Assembly: GCA_052148155.1 (NCBI GenBank) | Contig: JBKQIY010000121.1 | Coordinates: forward strand, 1 to 28,280 | DNA length: 28,280 nt | Direction of reading: 5' to 3' | DNA from: JBBQER01 sp052148155 | GTDB lineage: Bacteria; Actinomycetota; Acidimicrobiia; IMCC26256; PALSA-610 | Shown: in pieces, positions 14,581 to 23,272 of the stretch | Layout of the letters: each line of letters begins with the position of its first letter | Numbering within the stretch: the stretch's first letter is position 1 | The notes under the pieces: generated by a model | Seen by the model: only the letters and a program-made list of their open reading frames with translations | Database searches by the model: none | Told to the model about the DNA's origin: nothing | Position numbers and translations under genes: made by a program

Positions 14581-16047
14581 TCAGTCAGCGAACGGGTTTG
14601 CGTGTGGACGTGCTGGTGTGACGGCGAGGAAGGGTCGCACGCAACTCTCCATGAGCTCGTCGACGACGGACATGCATTCGGTGTCTGCGAGGCGGTCATC
14701 GTCTTCGTTTGGGTCTTCGTGAAGATCGAAAAGTTGGCAGGGCGTGCCTGCGTCTTCGTCGATGACGAGCCGGTAGCGGTCGGTCTCAAATGATGCGAAG
14801 CCCCAGTTCTCGCTGATCGACACCGTCCGCGCGGTCGGGTCGTTGCCGTCGAGATAACCGAGCAGCGAACGACCTTCGCTTCCTGGGAGCGGGGGCGCCT
14901 GCGCTATCTCGCGTATCGTCGCTGGGACGTCGACATGCTCGACGAGAGCATCGACGACGCGCCGGTCACACCCGGAGGGTGGACGCACAATCAGCGGGAC
15001 ACGTACAGCTGGTTCGTACAGCACACATTTCGACATGAGGCCGTGGTTGCCGCCCATCTCGCCGTGGTCGCTCGTGTAGATCACCCAGGTGTTCTCAAGA
15101 AAACCTCTCGCGTCGAGGGCGGCGACGATGCGACCGACCGCCGCGTCGATGACGGTGATGTCGGCGCTGTACGCCCGTCGCATTCCCAGTATCGCGTCGT
15201 CGGTCATCGTGTCAGTGTCCGACAATCCCAAAAACGCCCGCAGGAGTCGCTCGTAGCGGCCTGTCCCGTTCAGAGTCGGTCGCCCCGTCGAACGTGGCAT
15301 CGACACTGCGATGTCGTCATACCAGTCGACGGCGGCTTGGGGGGCATCCCACGGGTCGTGCGGCCCCGGAAACCCGACGAACAAAAAGAACGGCTCCGGC
15401 CGGTCGTACCGTTCGATCCACCGCACCGCCTCGGCGCCGTGCCACGTGTCGATGTACGCATCGAGCGGCACCGGCATCGGGGTCGAGTCCCACATCGGTA
15501 CCCGTTTGGTCGCGTTCCGTCCGCTCTCACCCTCGCCCTGATAGCTCCGATCTGCGATGTGGCGCCGATACGTGTCGAGCAGACCTCGGCCGTGCAGAAA
15601 ATCGGTGTAGCGGTTTGGGATCTGACCCGAGAACTTGTCGCCCGTCTCGTGCACCTCCGCGAACCCCAACGCCGCCAGACGGCCCGCCAGGTCATCGACG
15701 TGGTTGGCCGTGCGTGTTTCGTCGCGATAGAGGTGCGCCTTTCCCACCAATGTCGTGTGGTATCCGGCCGCGCGCAATGCCCACACGTACGTCGGCGAGC
15801 CGGACGTGATTTCCGCCCAGTTCGTGTACACACCATGATCCCGCACATAGCGTTCCGTCATGAACGACGCCCGCGCCGGCATACACAACGGCCCCTGACA
15901 ACTCACCCGCGAAAACCACGTCCCCTCGGCCGCAAGTCCGTCAAGAAAGGGCGTCTGCACCGCCACATCGCCAGCACAACCCAACATGTCACCACGATGC
16001 TGGTCTGCCATCACGACCAAAACGTTGTCCAAACCAGGCACCCCCAT
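14581..16047 (-). CDS. Sulfatase (formylglycine-dependent, alkaline-phosphatase superfamily)
   Basis: A 488-residue protein from the ATG at 16047. The start gives the classical N-terminus DNVLVVMADQHRGDMLGCAG with a metal-binding Asp. An upstream in-frame GTG at 16101 would add 18 residues and also has only a weak ribosome site. The sulfatase signature is complete: GPLCMPARASFMTERY contains C-x-P-x-R (Cys55), whose Cys is converted to formylglycine. The later metal loop reads YTSDHGEMGGNHGLMSK, and GYHTTLVGKAHL is the usual second signature. There is no signal peptide, so it is probably cytoplasmic. It hydrolyses a sulfate (or possibly phosphonate) ester of unknown identity. No formylglycine-generating enzyme is seen in the window. 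It is downstream of the DUF1801 gene on the same strand, with a 266-base gap. Confidence 0.88.
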   Translation of the reverse strand: MGVPGLDNVLVVMADQHRGDMLGCAGDVAVQTPFLDGLAAEGTWFSRVSCQGPLCMPARASFMTERYVRDHGVYTNWAEITSGSPTYVWALRAAGYHTTLVGKAHLYRDETRTANHVDDLAGRLAALGFAEVHETGDKFSGQIPNRYTDFLHGRGLLDTYRRHIADRSYQGEGESGRNATKRVPMWDSTPMPVPLDAYIDTWHGAEAVRWIERYDRPEPFFLFVGFPGPHDPWDAPQAAVDWYDDIAVSMPRSTGRPTLNGTGRYERLLRAFLGLSDTDTMTDDAILGMRRAYSADITVIDAAVGRIVAALDARGFLENTWVIYTSDHGEMGGNHGLMSKCVLYEPAVRVPLIVRPPSGCDRRVVDALVEHVDVPATIREIAQAPPLPGSEGRSLLGYLDGNDPTARTVSISENWGFASFETDRYRLVIDEDAGTPCQLFDLHEDPNEDDDRLADTECMSVVDELMESCVRPFLAVTPARPHANPFAD

Positions 16048-16313
16048 CCGTCCATCTGCCCTGCCCGCACCGCACACTCGAAGACCACCAGTGCCGCTCA
16101 CATATCTCGCACGTGTTCGAAGGGCGCGACATCGAACCGGCGTTCAACCGGTCCGGCCGCTCCCAACAAGTGGTTGGCCGATGTTGGTCGACCTATCCGT
16201 CCTCTCTCTGTGGACCGTCACGACGTTTCCGGAACGCGTCCGACCCTGCGCCCCCGGACAGTCCCGAACGAATGTCCGAAACTCGCGGCCGGTGTCCGCG
16301 TCGTCGCCCCCTT

Positions 16314-16667
16314 CTACTCCGGAAACGCTTGCCGAACCCGTACGGCTATCAACTTTTCGACGAGCTCCTGCGGAAGCGGACGATCAATCTCGAAGCGCAG
16401 GGCGCCCGTTGACTTGGAGTAGTCGGCCAATTCCTGCGACAGCTCGGGAAAGACCGATCCGCTGTGCGGCAGGTAGCTGAGGTGGTTCTTGAAGGCGGCG
16501 AAGCCGGCGACCGTCTTGCCTTCGACCTTGAAGGCGGGCACGCCGTACGAGATGCCTTGTTCCGCGTCCGGAAGGACCCGCAGAATCGCGTGCCGCAGCT
16601 CAGACAGTGTCGTCCGCTTCGGCTCGTCCAACGAAGCCAGGTAGGCGTCGACCTCTGCTACGGACAC
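16314..16667 (-). CDS. DUF1801 (YdhG-like, iron-chaperone fold) protein
   Basis: A protein of about 117 residues with the DUF1801 pattern. VAEVDAYLASLDEPKRTTLSELRHAILRVLPDAEQGISYGVPAFKVEGK is followed by VAGFAAFKNHLSYLPHSGSVF and a C-terminal YSKSTGALRFEIDRPLPQELVEKLIAVRV. Relatives adopt a frataxin/CyaY-like fold and are sometimes called iron chaperones, but function is not demonstrated for most. The start is uncertain: the GTG at 16667 fits the usual domain edge, while the ATG at 16706 would add 13 residues, and neither has a strong ribosome site. It sits between the large deacetylase-like gene and the sulfatase on the same strand. Confidence 0.8.
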   Translation of the reverse strand: MSVAEVDAYLASLDEPKRTTLSELRHAILRVLPDAEQGISYGVPAFKVEGKTVAGFAAFKNHLSYLPHSGSVFPELSQELADYSKSTGALRFEIDRPLPQELVEKLIAVRVRQAFPE

Positions 16668-16962
16668 GCCGGCAGTTTGGAGGCCTGAGCCCGATCCCCG
16701 CAACATCTCTGCGGGGACGCGGCGTGACCCGGGCGCCGCAGCCAAGATCGGCGAGGCGCGCACGCCCCATCGAAGTCGGGACCGTGCCGTTCGCGGTCGT
16801 CTGCGATCCGTGCGGCCCGACGACATCGCGTCCGCGTCGACCGCCTTCGTCGGTATCGTCGCCGCTTCCATCCGATCAGGTTCGGCGCCCGGCCGCACCC
16901 AGACTGGTGAGCGATCCCTGACGGGATTTTGGCTGGCGTTCGAACTACTTGTCGTCCTTGTT
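16668..16962. other. Gene-free gap between the DUF1801 gene and the large surface-protein gene
   Basis: About 295 bases. Open frames here are Arg/Pro-rich shadows with no recognisable domain. I see no hairpin followed by T residues after the stop of the large gene. The region presumably holds the promoter for the DUF1801 gene. Confidence 0.35.
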
Positions 16963-19900
16963 CTATGCGACGACCGACGACGATGTGGCGGCGGGCCCGT
17001 CTCCGCGCGTGTTGGCCGCGGTGACCGAGCACGTGTAGGTCTTGTTGAGTGTGACGCCGCTCACCACGATCGATCGGGCGTCGCCGCTTGTGTCGACCGC
17101 GGTGCTTGTCTGACCTCCGTCAGAGGAGACGCAGGTCGCGGTGTAGCTGCTGATGGGAGAGCCGTTGCCCGAAGCTCCCGCGAAGCGCACGAGTAGGGAT
17201 CCAGGATTGATGGTCGTCGGTGTTGCGGTCACGTTTTGTGGTGCGGTCGGTGTGCCGATTCTGATCGCTGGTGATGCTGGCGACGCCGGACCGACTCCAA
17301 GCGCATGGATCTGCGGCGTCGTGAACGAGTTCGGGCCGGTGCCGAGCTTGTTCATAGCCGCGACCTTGAACGTGTATTGCCGGCCGTTGGAAAGACCGGT
17401 GATCGTGTCGTGTGTGACGACCGAGTGGAACGTGAGCGCGGTGAGCGCAGTGTGCCCGATGTAGGGCGTTACGACGTAGCCGGTGACTGGCAGGCCTCCG
17501 TGCAAGGCGGGTGCAACCCATCCGACGGTCGCTTTGGCGTTGCCGGGTTGTGCAGACACGCGGGACGTTAGTTCGGGCGCGGTGACGTGCAGCGAGACGC
17601 TCTGTTCGGATGTCCCAGCCGCCGAGGTCGCCGTCAGCGTGAGCGGGTATGTCCCGGCGGCGTTCACGGTGCCGATCAACTTCGCGATGCCCAACCCTTT
17701 CCTGAACGTGACTCCTTTCGGCAACGCGCCGGTGAGGGTCAGCATCGGCGACGGTTTCCCGGAGGCGGTGAAGTCGAATTTCACGTTCGTCTTGCGAGGC
17801 ACGGTGGTCAACTCCGCGCTGGTGATCGCGGGGGCTACCCACAACGGAAACACGGCGGTCGAGGACCCGTGGACGGTCGGCCCAGACGGTGGTGTTCCGG
17901 TCGCAGCAGGGGTATCCCTGACACCGTGCGCGTGGACATCAGCTGCTGTGGTGGTGTAGTTGGCAGTGCAGGTTTCGGTGCCGGCCGGCGCGAGCGTCGG
18001 ACTCGGACACGTCACAGCTGAGAGACCGGCATGCGGGTCGGTGACACCGATGCCGTGCAAGGTGACGTCGCCGGAGTTGGTGACGACGTCGTTGAACGTC
18101 TCTGGCGTTCCGGCCGCATAGAAGTGACCGGGCACTGCGGTCGGCCTGACCGCGATCGCCGGCGCTTGGATCGCGGGTGTGTGCACGCTGGCCGACGCGG
18201 TCACCACCGTGGTTGAGGGAGGAGTGCCAGATACCAGCGCGGCGTCGGTGATGCCGCCGCCGTCGACGTCGGCTTGGGTGACGACGTAGTGCGCGTTGCA
18301 GGTCTCGGCTTCGAGGACGGCGAGTGTGGTGCCGGGGCACGTGACTGCGGACAGGCCGGCGAGCGTGTCGGTGACGCCAACTGAGACGAGGGCCACGTTG
18401 CCGGTGTTGGTGACGTTGTAGCTGTAGGTGATGGGTGTTCCGGCGACCGCGTAGCTCGGCGGGCTGGTCGTGGGCGTGATGCTGAGCGATGGTTGCGCGA
18501 CGAACAGCGAGAACGCTTGGGTCGCGACACCGCCCGGGTTGGTGGCCGTGAACGTGATCGGGTAGGTCCCGCCCGTCCCCGCGGCCGGCGTGCCCGTGAT
18601 GCCGGTGATCGAAGCGACGCCGTCGACTGTGGCCTGCGCGAAGGTCAGCCCGGCCGGGAGCGTCCCGGTCTCGGTGACCACCGGTGCCGGTGATCCGGTC
18701 GTGGTGACGGTGAAGGTGAACGGCGAACCGACTTGCGCGTTGGCGGTGGCGGCGCTGGTGATGGTTGGTGGGACGGCGGCGATGACGATGCTCTGACCGG
18801 CGGTGAGGGTCTGCCAGGCGGACAGGCTGCCGCCGTATTGGCTGCCGAACAGTGCGCCGTTGTATTCGTAGCCGAGCGGCGCGGTGATCGGCACCGCGAC
18901 CGAGCTGGTTCCGGTGTTGGTGATGGTGATGTTCCCGCCGGTCTCGGACGCGGTGACCGTGTTCGAGGTGGTGGCGGTGCCGGCCGGTTGGGTGGTCGCC
19001 CAGGCGGTCTGGTCGGCAAGAACCGTCGCGATCGCACCTAACGTCAACTGTTCGTACGGGGCGGTCGCGTTGAAGTCGGCGTGATATTCGGCCAACAACG
19101 GATTCAGGACCGAGTAGAGCAGGCCGTCACCGGTCGTGTCGACCGTGGCGGGCGGGGTCCCGGCCGTGGCCGGCCCGGCTGGTGGTTGACCGATGATGTT
19201 GGTCTGATGCACGTAGCTGGGTCGGGGATCGTTGTTCAACATGTTCGCGTACATGCCGGACACGACCTGGTTGACGATATCCGCGAACGTCGCGGGGGTG
19301 CTCAGACATGTCGTGGTCGACGTGTTCGTGCACTGGCCTTGGTCGACACCCTTAGCGAGGTAGAACGTGTTGTATTCGTCGACGGCTTGGGTTTCGGTCG
19401 AGTTGTTGTAGAAGATGTTGATCGGATGGCGGGGCACCACTTGGGCGGTGCCGTCCACGAACGTCGCGCCGACCGGGTACGATGCGCCGGTATAGGCGGC
19501 GCCGATCCCGAACTCGTCGGTCGGCGGGTTCGGATAGGCCTTGGAGGCGTCGTCACCGACCGCGGTGATCCCGACCGCTTCCAACGCGGGAATGAAGTAC
19601 GGGTTCTGTTCCCACGGCTGTTCGTTCGCGTTTTCAGTGGTGGGGGGTGTCCAACCGGCCGCCTGCGCGGTGCCGGCCAGGCCGGTATCAACGAACGTCT
19701 GTTCCAGCTCACCGCCGTTGGTGACATCCGTCGTCGACGCCGGTTCCCCGGAGCTGTTGTCGGGCAGCGTCGCTGATGCTGGTGTCGCGACGCTGCCGAT
19801 CAGGAACCAGTCGTTCGATCCGACAACTTCGCGGTAGATGAGATAGTTCGCGGCATGGCAGATCGCCTGCCAATCCAACGTCACTTCACCAGACGCGGCG

Positions 19901-21477
19901 ACCGTCACCGATGGCGTCACGAACGCCGACGATTGGTCAACGCTCGGCGAATCGGCCGCGTTGAACTGGTCGGTCACCGCATACTCGTAGTTCCCGGCGG
20001 TCAACGTCCCGCCCGTCCCAGGAGTTTCGTCGTCGAGGATCGGCGGGTCGACCGTCGCCGGGTTCCCTGGCACCAGATCCGCGAACCCGGAATGGTTGCC
20101 GGGCACGAACACTGACGGGTTCTCCGTCCCGAGCGCCAACCCGGTGTCCGTACTTTCGGTCAAGCCCAGACCGCCGGTCCCGTTCCCGGGAGCGGCAGCC
20201 GCCCAAGAAGTGTTCTCGTTCAGTTCGGCTTCGATGTAGTTCTGGGTCGCGCAGCCGACATCCATGTACGGCGTGTCGTACGTGTGACTCAACCAGCCGA
20301 AATCATCCGCGTACGGTTTGCCGGTCGCGGGGTCGGTCTTTTGGAACTCGGCCAACACCGGATCGGTCCCATTATCGGCCTGGTAGGCGACCGATCCGCC
20401 CCCGTTGAACAGCTGATCCATCCGGAAGTTGTTCGCCGCCGACCACTGCGCCGCATAATCGACATCCGCGGCCCGCATCCGTAACGCGTCCGCGTCGGAA
20501 TAGTCGATCGTATGCAACGTCGTGTTCCACGCATCATCCGGCGTGAACGTGTCGTCGATGTCCATCTCGACGTAGTGGCGGTAGTCGCCCAAATGGGCGT
20601 CGGCGGTGACCCAATCGATCAGGCCCGCACCCAACAACAACCACTGCGTCTGGTTTGCGTTATACGCCATCCCGACCGTCAGCTCCGCGACCCCGGCCTG
20701 TGGGTCCGTCGGGGCCTGCGCCGCGGTCGGATGCTGATATACGCCGACCAACACATTTCCAGCCGCGTCATTGAGGAGAGGGGTCTCGGTCGCGCCGGTC
20801 GGCAACCCTGTCGCGACGGTGCCCGGCGAAGCGAAACTGCCCGTATCGATCGGGACCGGACCATTCAACGAACCGAACGTGCTCACGCCAGCCGCGGTCA
20901 ACGACGCGGTCGTCCCCGAAACTGTGGCGCCACTGTCCGCGTCGGTCACCGAACTCAAACCGGTGGTTCCGTTCGGGACGAAATCGCCGTCGATCTGGCG
21001 GATCCCGAACGTCGACTCATAACTAAACAGTGCGCTCAACTGACCGGCCGCGAAATCGGCCGGTTTCCCCGCCAACACCACACCGTTGAACAGCCCATGC
21101 GTCACCGACGACGTCAACGCCGGCAACGACACCGTCGCCGAGCCGAGCGTCCCGGTCGCATCCACCTCCGTATACGCAACACCCTGACTCGAAAGCCCCG
21201 CCGCCCACGCCGCCGTATTCGGATCCGACGTGCCCCCACCCGGCGCACCAACCAACAACACCCGCAAATCGACCGTATCGCCCGACGTCACAGCCAGCGC
21301 CGGCTGCGCACCCTGGGGAACGAGGACCGGCACCATCGCCGCGCCGATCAATAAGGTGATCGTCGCCAGCAGCGACGTGACACGCCAACGCCTTGACGTG
21401 CCGGACAACGCCAGCCCCCTCACCTTGGCGTCCGCCGCGCTCGTGGTCCGAGTCGCGTCATTCCGCCGGCGTTGCAT
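16963..21477 (-). CDS. Large secreted Agd3-like (CE18-type) polysaccharide deacetylase with Ig, DUF11-like and FN3 modules
   Basis: A 1504-residue protein. The ATG at 21477 has GGGGGTG just upstream. A signal/anchor helix spans residues 31-63 (to QPALAV). Residues 68-300 resemble the carbohydrate-binding half of fungal Agd3: VDLRVLLVGAPGG, YESTFGIRQIDGDFVPN. The catalytic-type region follows with EMDIDDTF (304-311), WLSHTYDTPYMDVGC (395-409), VPGNHSGF (458-465) and RHPINIFYNNSTETQAVDEYNTFY (683-706). An FN3-like module is inserted at about 480-600. After about residue 900 come a putative-Ig module, two DUF11-like repeats (NTGNVAL...VGVTDTLAGLSAVTCPG), another Ig module and two FN3 domains. 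No C-terminal anchor is seen. By analogy it would deacetylate an amino-sugar exopolysaccharide. The family call rests on motif memory, not on a search. Confidence 0.6.
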   Translation of the reverse strand: MQRRRNDATRTTSAADAKVRGLALSGTSRRWRVTSLLATITLLIGAAMVPVLVPQGAQPALAVTSGDTVDLRVLLVGAPGGGTSDPNTAAWAAGLSSQGVAYTEVDATGTLGSATVSLPALTSSVTHGLFNGVVLAGKPADFAAGQLSALFSYESTFGIRQIDGDFVPNGTTGLSSVTDADSGATVSGTTASLTAAGVSTFGSLNGPVPIDTGSFASPGTVATGLPTGATETPLLNDAAGNVLVGVYQHPTAAQAPTDPQAGVAELTVGMAYNANQTQWLLLGAGLIDWVTADAHLGDYRHYVEMDIDDTFTPDDAWNTTLHTIDYSDADALRMRAADVDYAAQWSAANNFRMDQLFNGGGSVAYQADNGTDPVLAEFQKTDPATGKPYADDFGWLSHTYDTPYMDVGCATQNYIEAELNENTSWAAAAPGNGTGGLGLTESTDTGLALGTENPSVFVPGNHSGFADLVPGNPATVDPPILDDETPGTGGTLTAGNYEYAVTDQFNAADSPSVDQSSAFVTPSVTVAASGEVTLDWQAICHAANYLIYREVVGSNDWFLIGSVATPASATLPDNSSGEPASTTDVTNGGELEQTFVDTGLAGTAQAAGWTPPTTENANEQPWEQNPYFIPALEAVGITAVGDDASKAYPNPPTDEFGIGAAYTGASYPVGATFVDGTAQVVPRHPINIFYNNSTETQAVDEYNTFYLAKGVDQGQCTNTSTTTCLSTPATFADIVNQVVSGMYANMLNNDPRPSYVHQTNIIGQPPAGPATAGTPPATVDTTGDGLLYSVLNPLLAEYHADFNATAPYEQLTLGAIATVLADQTAWATTQPAGTATTSNTVTASETGGNITITNTGTSSVAVPITAPLGYEYNGALFGSQYGGSLSAWQTLTAGQSIVIAAVPPTITSAATANAQVGSPFTFTVTTTGSPAPVVTETGTLPAGLTFAQATVDGVASITGITGTPAAGTGGTYPITFTATNPGGVATQAFSLFVAQPSLSITPTTSPPSYAVAGTPITYSYNVTNTGNVALVSVGVTDTLAGLSAVTCPGTTLAVLEAETCNAHYVVTQADVDGGGITDAALVSGTPPSTTVVTASASVHTPAIQAPAIAVRPTAVPGHFYAAGTPETFNDVVTNSGDVTLHGIGVTDPHAGLSAVTCPSPTLAPAGTETCTANYTTTAADVHAHGVRDTPAATGTPPSGPTVHGSSTAVFPLWVAPAITSAELTTVPRKTNVKFDFTASGKPSPMLTLTGALPKGVTFRKGLGIAKLIGTVNAAGTYPLTLTATSAAGTSEQSVSLHVTAPELTSRVSAQPGNAKATVGWVAPALHGGLPVTGYVVTPYIGHTALTALTFHSVVTHDTITGLSNGRQYTFKVAAMNKLGTGPNSFTTPQIHALGVGPASPASPAIRIGTPTAPQNVTATPTTINPGSLLVRFAGASGNGSPISSYTATCVSSDGGQTSTAVDTSGDARSIVVSGVTLNKTYTCSVTAANTRGDGPAATSSSVVA

Positions 21478-21873
21478 AGCACCCCCACAGATCGTTTGGA
21501 CCAGACGTAGCTACGTTCGCCCACTCGCATCGCGTGGATGCGACGCTAGCGGTGGGCACGTTTGCACCGATTTCTGCCAGCGTCGAACCAAAAGTACGTA
21601 TTGGACCGTGAATGTTGACCGCCTGGCTCTTGGTGGCACGTTCTTGACAGAACGTGGTCTGCCAACGGGCATGCGATTGCGTGCGCTCCGGCTCCGTGGG
21701 CGGACAGAAAGACCACGCACCGGTAGCGACATGGTGCCTTGTGGTCGGTTGACAGTCGATAGGTCGACAGCCTCAATTCGAGAACCGCAAAAGAACCGGT
21801 GAAACGCGTCGCGTACACGCTCGTGAAGGAGCCGTGACGGAAGCTAGTCCGACCGCTCCGGTTGGCGCGCCTT
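21478..21873. other. Upstream region of the large surface-protein gene
   Basis: About 400 bases between two reverse-strand genes. It holds the perfect inverted repeat at 21637-21656. The only other structure seen is a weak potential hairpin CCGACC / GGTTGG near 21850-21866, just past the ycnI stop, which might terminate that gene. No open frame has family similarity. Confidence 0.4.
21637..21656. promoter_or_regulatory. Perfect 8-bp inverted repeat, candidate operator
   Basis: CACGTTCT-TGAC-AGAACGTG: two perfect 8-base arms around a 4-base centre, about 160 bases upstream of the large deacetylase-like gene. The symmetry and short centre suit a dimeric repressor or activator. It does not match the actinobacterial LexA box (GAAC-N4-GTTC), because the half-sites are in the opposite order. 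Confidence 0.5.
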
Positions 21874-22566
21874 TTAGGCGACCCGCCGTTTTCTCACAAG
21901 CGCGGTGCCCGCGGCGAGGAGCGCGAGGATCCCGACGATGAGCGCGGTGATGGCAATCGCGCGGGCGCTGTTGTCTTTGATCGACGCGGTCGCGGTGGTA
22001 CTCGTTGCGGACGTGGCCGGAGAACCGTTGGGGTTGGTGAGTTGGAGGATGGGAGTCGGGTGTGCTGGTTCGGGAGCTCCCGGCGTCACAGGGTCGATCC
22101 AGCGGACAATCTGATTGTTGGAGTAGGTCTGCAGGGCTTTGAACACGACCTGATTCTCGTTGGTTGGCAAACCGTCGGCGTCGATCGTGAACTCGCCGAA
22201 CTCGTTGGGGCCGATCGCCGCGGCCGCGTTGTCGGCTTTCCAGTCGATCTCGTTGACGATCTCGGCGATGCTGCCGTCGTCGGTCACGATCGGCTTGGCG
22301 AGATGCTGGATGGTGAGATGGAAGGTCCAGCCCGCCTTGGGCTCGACGGTGACTGTCGGTATCGGCGTTTGGGGTGGGACAGGGAAGAAGATTTGCAGTT
22401 CGGTCACAGAGGCCGGTGGCTCCTCATTCGGCGCGAGGAACGACAGTTTCACGGTCCCACCCTGTGGTGTTGATGGCGGATCGACGGTGACGTGTGCCAT
22501 TGCGGTACCTGCCCACCCGAACACGAGCGCGCCGATGAGCGCCAACGCGACGACGATCTTGCGCAT
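21874..22566 (-). CDS. ycnI: YcnI-family (DUF1775) copper-binding membrane-anchored protein
   Basis: A 230-residue protein from the ATG at 22566, with AAGGAG about ten bases upstream. The signal peptide ends TAMA, leaving an N-terminal His (His25) in HVTVDPPSTPQGG. In characterised YcnI proteins the first His of the mature chain and a conserved Trp bind Cu(II). Here Trp109 (EIDWKADN) lies at a plausible position for that Trp. The DUF1775 body includes KLSFLAPNEEP, ELQIFFPVP and GWTFHLTIQ. A flexible Ser/Thr linker leads to a C-terminal helix AIAITALIVGILALLAAGTALV and RKRR, so it is anchored facing outside. The gene is divergent from the sigma/anti-sigma/CopC-CopD operon, which supports a copper role. 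A sigma-E-like promoter precedes it. Confidence 0.88.
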   Translation of the reverse strand: MRKIVVALALIGALVFGWAGTAMAHVTVDPPSTPQGGTVKLSFLAPNEEPPASVTELQIFFPVPPQTPIPTVTVEPKAGWTFHLTIQHLAKPIVTDDGSIAEIVNEIDWKADNAAAAIGPNEFGEFTIDADGLPTNENQVVFKALQTYSNNQIVRWIDPVTPGAPEPAHPTPILQLTNPNGSPATSATSTTATASIKDNSARAIAITALIVGILALLAAGTALVRKRRVA

Positions 22567-22658
22567 GTGAGAAGTGCTCCTTGGTGGGCGCGTCCCATTC
22601 GACGGGCTTCGCGGACAGTCGTGTCGGCATGTCGCTCGCGGGCGCGTCTCACTACGAA

Positions 22659-22670
22659 GTCGCGCGCGAC
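22659..22670. promoter_or_regulatory. 12-bp perfect palindrome, candidate operator
   Basis: GTCGCGCGCGAC is a perfect palindrome. It lies a few bases downstream of the predicted -10 element of ycnI, where a bound repressor would block transcription. GC-rich palindromes can arise by chance in this genome, so support is modest. Confidence 0.35.
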
Positions 22671-22681
22671 CTCCATGCTCA

Positions 22682-22710
22682 GTAGACAGGAATTCGCAGC
22701 CCAAAGTTCC
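22682..22710 (-). promoter_or_regulatory. ECF (sigma-E-like) promoter candidate for ycnI
   Basis: Read on the reverse strand: GGAACTT (22710-22704), 16 bases, then GTCTAC (22687-22682). This is very close to the E. coli sigma-E pattern GGAACTT ... GTCTAA. It points towards ycnI with a leader of about 105 bases. The ECF sigma factor encoded divergently next door is the obvious candidate user. Confidence 0.55.
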
Positions 22711-22737
22711 ATCGACTTGAGGTATTTCTTTCGACGA

Positions 22738-22747
22738 GACGCGCGTC
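22738..22747. promoter_or_regulatory. 10-bp palindrome upstream of the copper-locus sigma gene
   Basis: GACGCGCGTC is a perfect palindrome flanked by CGAC on the left. It lies ten bases upstream of TATAGG (22757-22762), the only -10-like hexamer before the sigma gene. It could be an operator for the sigma operon, or chance. Confidence 0.3.
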
Positions 22748-22780
22748 GTTCTTGCCTATAGGGTCACGGTCGATGGGCAC

Positions 22781-23272
22781 GTGCGGTCCGCGATGGTGAC
22801 CGATCGACGCTTCGCACAACTCGTACACGACCATGCCGGAGCGGTCGTCTCTTACGCTCGTGCTGTCGCACCTGATGTGTGGACCGCCGACGACGCGGTG
22901 CAGGAAACGTTTCTGCGGGCGTGGAAGTACCGCGACACGTTTCGCGCGACAGGCTCGTTCGAGGGTTGGCTCATTCGTATCTGTCGTAACTGTCTCGTCG
23001 ACCTCGCGGCGAAAACTCCGGTTGACCTCACCGCAGATCTACCTGACCGCGCGGAAGAAGTCGACGGAATCCAAGAGCTGTATGACTTGCTGTTGCGACT
23101 TCCGATCCATCAACGCGAAGTCGTCGCCCTGTGCGCGCTGCTCGGGTACGACTACGCGGGCGCAGCCGAGTTGCTCGACGTCCCGATCGGGACCGTGCGC
23201 TCACGGTTGCATCGGGCGCGTGTGACGATCGCAGAGCAACTCAACGAAACACACCGGGAGGTGACGTCGTGA
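22781..23272 (+). CDS. ECF sigma factor of the copper locus
   Basis: A 163-residue ECF sigma factor. Region 2 is FAQLVHDHAGAVVSYARAVAPDVWTADDAVQETFLRAWKYR with TGSFEGWLIRICRNCLVDL. Region 4 is LPIHQREVVALCALLGYDYAGAAELLDVPIGTVRSRLHRARVTIAEQL. Start options are the GTG at 22781 or the ATG at 22793; neither has a clear Shine-Dalgarno. The stop TGA overlaps the GTG of the anti-sigma gene, a standard sigma/anti-sigma arrangement, and the CopC-CopD gene follows with another overlap. It is divergent from ycnI, whose upstream region has a matching ECF-type promoter. The operon structure implies that it responds to copper or to redox stress caused by copper, relayed by the zinc-binding anti-sigma factor. 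The signal is an inference. Confidence 0.9.
   Translation: MRSAMVTDRRFAQLVHDHAGAVVSYARAVAPDVWTADDAVQETFLRAWKYRDTFRATGSFEGWLIRICRNCLVDLAAKTPVDLTADLPDRAEEVDGIQELYDLLLRLPIHQREVVALCALLGYDYAGAAELLDVPIGTVRSRLHRARVTIAEQLNETHREVTS

Noticed and set aside
21637..21656. Reading the palindrome as a LexA (SOS) box
   Set aside because: The actinobacterial LexA site is GAAC-N4-GTTC; here the half-sites are reversed and the spacing differs.
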